From the NCBI RefSeq assembly GCF_000423045.1, contig NZ_AUHF01000008.1, forward strand, positions 186,001 to 250,000: a DNA stretch of 64,000 bases, written 5' to 3'. Each line of letters opens with the position of its first letter. The stretch's first letter is position 1. Under the pieces are notes generated by a model. That model saw only the letters and a program-made list of their open reading frames with translations. It searched no databases and was not told the DNA's origin. The position numbers were made by a program, and so were the translations under genes. Shown here one piece after another: positions 63,403 to 64,000 of this stretch. Origin of the DNA: Christiangramia portivictoriae DSM 23547. Its GTDB lineage: Bacteria; Bacteroidota; Bacteroidia; Flavobacteriales; Flavobacteriaceae.

Positions 63403-64000
63403 GACCATCATAATTGATTTTGGAGATGTATTTATCAATCTAGATAAAACGGCCACTCAGCAAAATCTTAAACGAATGCAGATTGAAGATCTGCCGGAAC
63501 ATATCCATAGTCGCAACCGGGATTATGAACAGGGCTTTGTAACTTCAGATGAAATATCCAATATTTATCGTACTGAATTTCCGCAGCTACAACACACAGA
63601 ATTCTTAAATTCCTGGAATTCGATTTTGCTTGACTTCCCAAAATATAGACTTGAATTTCTTCAGAAATTGAAAAACAAGGAAGATTACCAACTCATCCTG
63701 CTAAGCAACACCAACCAGAATCATATAGAAAACATACAATCCAGAGTTCCATTCTACGAGGATTTTAAAAGCTGTTTTGATGCGTTTTACCTCTCTCATG
63801 AGATAGGAATGCGTAAACCGGATGTGGAGATATTCGAATTTATCCTTAGACAGCATGAACTTCGTGCAGAGGAGTGTTTATTTATAGATGATACGCCAGA
63901 GAATACCAAAGCGGCGGCATCACTGGGAATGCATGTATGGACACTGGAACCTACACGCGAAGACGTGATTGACCTATTCACCGCTAAAAAAGAGTTATTT
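63395..64000 (+). CDS. HAD-superfamily hydrolase, 3' end cut by the window
   Basis: 202 residues visible from ATG 63395 (the stop is outside the window). HAD motifs are present: the nucleophile region IIIDFGDVFINLD (motif I), LLSNTNQNH (motif II), the MRKPDVEIFEF lysine (motif III) and FIDDTPENTKAAASLG (motif IV). The helical cap between motifs I and II fits the HAD-IA/YihX type. It should dephosphorylate small phosphates, substrate unknown. It overlaps ribD by 8 nt and is co-transcribed. Confidence 0.88.
   Translation, partial: MIKTIIIDFGDVFINLDKTATQQNLKRMQIEDLPEHIHSRNRDYEQGFVTSDEISNIYRTEFPQLQHTEFLNSWNSILLDFPKYRLEFLQKLKNKEDYQLILLSNTNQNHIENIQSRVPFYEDFKSCFDAFYLSHEIGMRKPDVEIFEFILRQHELRAEECLFIDDTPENTKAAASLGMHVWTLEPTREDVIDLFTAKKELF

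Overview
The window looks like a chromosome segment of a marine-type Flavobacteriaceae (Bacteroidota); the genus could be Gramella/Christiangramia-like, but that is inference. Support comes from Bacteroidota -7 boxes (TAnnTTTG), a type IX secretion C-terminal sorting domain, a PorD-like (DUF4835) gene, the flavobacterial gene order bamD-rpoZ-coaBC-DUF4835-recN, and protein sequences typical of the family throughout.

Left part (1-26.1 kb, visibly AT-rich, accessory in character). It opens with the 3' end of a GH2 beta-galactosidase and a 72-aa conserved-looking small protein. A six-gene minus-strand operon follows (8829 down to 1990). It encodes the full trans-4-hydroxy-L-proline to 2-oxoglutarate route (epimerase, FAD oxidase, DapA-like deaminase, 2-oxoglutarate-semialdehyde dehydrogenase), plus an M24 X-Pro-type peptidase and an AraC regulator. 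Just upstream of this operon, at about 8981-9280, lies a decayed second copy of the same GH2/72-aa gene pair. Next come a soluble histidine kinase with a sigma-54-dependent response regulator, a 53-aa four-cysteine protein and glutamate dehydrogenase.

From about 13.4 to 26.1 kb is a mixed island. It holds a GreA/Rnk-like protein, several small unknown genes, a predicted cyclic-phosphate-processing receiver protein, a long imperfect palindrome (15275-15437) and a predicted PD-(D/E)XK-like protein. Then follow a complete type II CBASS anti-phage operon (patatin phospholipase, CD-NTase, Cap2 E1-E2 fusion, Cap3 JAB peptidase), an MmeI-like type IIL restriction-modification enzyme broken by one extra T, and umuDC. 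The umuDC promoter contains a perfect 15-bp palindrome. The island ends at a minus-strand tRNA-Ser(UGA).

Right part (26.5-64 kb, visibly higher GC, core genome). It carries an M28 lipoprotein peptidase, pcm, a Gfo/Idh/MocA oxidoreductase, 3-hydroxyacyl-CoA dehydrogenase, DUF1015, a YggS-like PLP protein, a DnaQ/GIY-YIG nuclease fusion, a DUF3857 transglutaminase-like protein, a potassium channel and miaA. Next are a 1647-aa HYR-repeat secreted protein and an RprXY-like two-component system. Housekeeping operons follow: GT2-YbbR-coaE, fabI, bamD-rpoZ-coaBC-porD-recN and DUF6913-dapA. Then come a 5'-nucleotidase split over two genes, GNAT-prmC-LOG-VOC-ligA-vanX-like, ribD, and a HAD phosphatase cut by the window end.

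No CRISPR array, integrase, transposase or rRNA was seen. The most interesting signals are the CBASS operon with its C-terminal Ala CD-NTase, the poorly characterised 14.3-16.8 kb cluster with its long palindrome, the putative operator and near-leaderless start at umuDC, the single-base frameshift in the MmeI-like enzyme, and the GH2 relic beside the hydroxyproline operon.
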